Shown: positions 62,913-64,000 of the stretch, in pieces
Numbering within the stretch: position 1 is the stretch's first letter
Layout: the number at the start of each line of letters is the position of its first letter
Source: Tetrahymena elliotti 4EA
Taxonomy: Eukaryota > Ciliophora > Oligohymenophorea > Hymenostomatida > Tetrahymenidae
NCBI GenBank assembly: GCA_000231825.2
Contig: AFXF02001505.1
Coordinates: 248,001-312,000, forward strand
DNA: 64,000 bases
Direction: 5' to 3'
The notes under the pieces: model-generated
Told to the model about the DNA's origin: nothing
Database searches by the model: none
What the model saw: only the letters and a program-made list of their open reading frames with translations
Program-made: the position numbers and the translations under genes

Positions 62913-63656
62913 AATTCATAATTTATAAATAATTCATAATTTTCAACCTTTGTGATTTGAAAATGTATTCAGTATCCTTTAGTTATTAAATTTCTAACTA
63001 TTCTAAAAAGACTCATTTACAATTTGAAAAAAATCATTTTTTATTTGAAGAATATTTTCTAACACCAATATTAAGCTTTGCCAAATTAATTTTATAAACT
63101 TCATCAATATCATTTTCTAACCTTTTATACTTTTTTGTTATTATATATTATTTTAATGTTTTCCTTAAAAATGAAAAAAAATGATTTGTCTATCTAATTT
63201 AGTATGATTTCTTATATATTTACGCTTTAATGAAGATTTTAGATTTTATAATTTTAATTTAAAAGTTAAAGGTATTAAATTACAGATATCATCAAATGCT
63301 TTGTAACACCTGAAATGAAACTCAAAAATCTAGAAAATTTGATTAAAATATTCATAATTTTTAATTTAAATAAAGTAAAAAGTTTTTACTTGAGAGGAAA
63401 AAAATATAGGTTCAAAAAAGATAAAGATACATGAAAGTTAAAGCTTTTTATTTTATCGCAGCAAGTGATTTTTTCAAAAATTTTTAGCCTTTATTGATAT
63501 TTAATAATATTATTAAACAAAATTAATAAGCAAAAAAAAAAAAATAGATTGACAATTGAAAAAAATCAAATAAGAATGTAAAACTTTTAATACGAGTTAA
63601 GCTTGCCTCTATATACAAATTAATACTAATGCTCTAATAATGGCAGTAAGAATAAT
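62913..63656. other. AT-rich intergenic region
   Basis: About 740 bp between co-oriented genes, including a run of 12 A at about 63532-63543. No coding frame or RNA gene was recognised. Confidence 0.45.
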
Positions 63657-64000
63657 ATGTCTTCTCAAGATATCTAATAGAATAAGTCAAAAAGTTACCA
63701 AATTTATCAGCTTAAGCAGTTAAACAGTTAATCAAATTAATTGCATTAAGAACAATTCTAAGATCAAACATAAATTAAAGGTAAAAGAATTATCATTTAG
63801 AATTAAAATCTTTAATCGCATGATATTGAATAGTAAAATCCTTACATAGTTAATGATTCAACCTATTCATAAAATTTGAATACATCAATAAACTAAGTAT
63901 TTGAGAACTAAAATAAAATTTCTGAATAGACATAATAAGATAGTGATTTTGTTTAATGCTTTTAGTGCTAAATAATTAGACCTAACGAATAAATTGATAA
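63657..64000 (+). CDS. Gln-rich protein, N-terminal part (cut by window end)
   Basis: Frame opens at ATG 63657 (MSSQDIQQNKSKSYQIYQLK) and stays open, with many TAA/TAG read as Gln, to the window end: 114 codons seen. The visible part is disordered, rich in Gln, Asn and Ser (QLHQEQFQDQTQIKGKRIII). The last residues, DFVQCFQCQIIRPNEQID, show a C-x2-C knuckle that could begin a zinc-binding domain, but the partner ligands lie beyond the window. Function is unknown. Confidence 0.6.

Overview
The window looks like macronuclear DNA of a Tetrahymena-like oligohymenophorean ciliate. It is very AT-rich, and TAA and TAG occur many times inside every convincing reading frame where glutamine would fit, while genes end at TGA (ciliate nuclear code). 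Introns are short to medium, AT-rich and of GT...AG type. Because standard-code ORFs break at TAA/TAG, genes were read with the ciliate code and spliced by eye; several splice sites and a few starts are therefore approximate.

Layout. 0.7-2.9 kb: type I membrane protein (+). 4.1-5.4 kb: two small unknown genes (-). 6.5-11.4 kb: large unknown protein (+), followed by a degenerate duplicated repeat. 12.4-16.8 kb: B-box/MORN protein and a serine/threonine kinase (+). 17.5-19.4 kb: TPR protein with a dead kinase domain (-). 20.2-24.2 kb: large protein of possible propeller/solenoid type (-). 24.5-31.3 kb: very large SDG2/ATXR3-type SET methyltransferase (-), with possible extra 5' exons to 32.2 kb. 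32.8-34.4 kb: ESS2/DGCR14 spliceosome-associated protein (-). 35.4-36.3 kb: intronless RlaP-like nucleotidyltransferase (-). 37.3-40.7 kb: phosphoinositide phospholipase C (+). 41.2-42.8 kb: enolase (-), head-to-head with a small gene (+). 44.2-45.7 kb: B-box protein (-). 47.9-50.2 kb: thioredoxin reductase (+) whose C-terminus reads Cys-TGA-Ala-TGA, with a SECIS-like element 60 nt downstream. 50.9-52.9 kb: unknown (-). 53.2-54.4 kb: Nudix hydrolase with a C-terminal membrane anchor (+). 55.3-57.0 kb: ADP-ribosyltransferase-like gene with a one-base frameshift (+). 57.7-59.6 kb: MFS transporter (+). 60.0-62.9 kb: two tandem EamA/DMT transporter paralogues (+). 63.7 kb to the end: start of a Gln-rich gene (+).

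The neighbours do not form a pathway; this is ordinary eukaryotic gene order with AT-rich spacers, a few shared (divergent) promoter regions, and no sign of transposons, tRNA genes or CRISPR. The most interesting item is the selenoprotein thioredoxin reductase: here the only remaining stop codon, TGA, must also be read as selenocysteine two codons before the true stop. Other points of interest are the pseudokinase-TPR fusion, the intronless bacterial-type nucleotidyltransferase, and the frameshifted ART-like gene.
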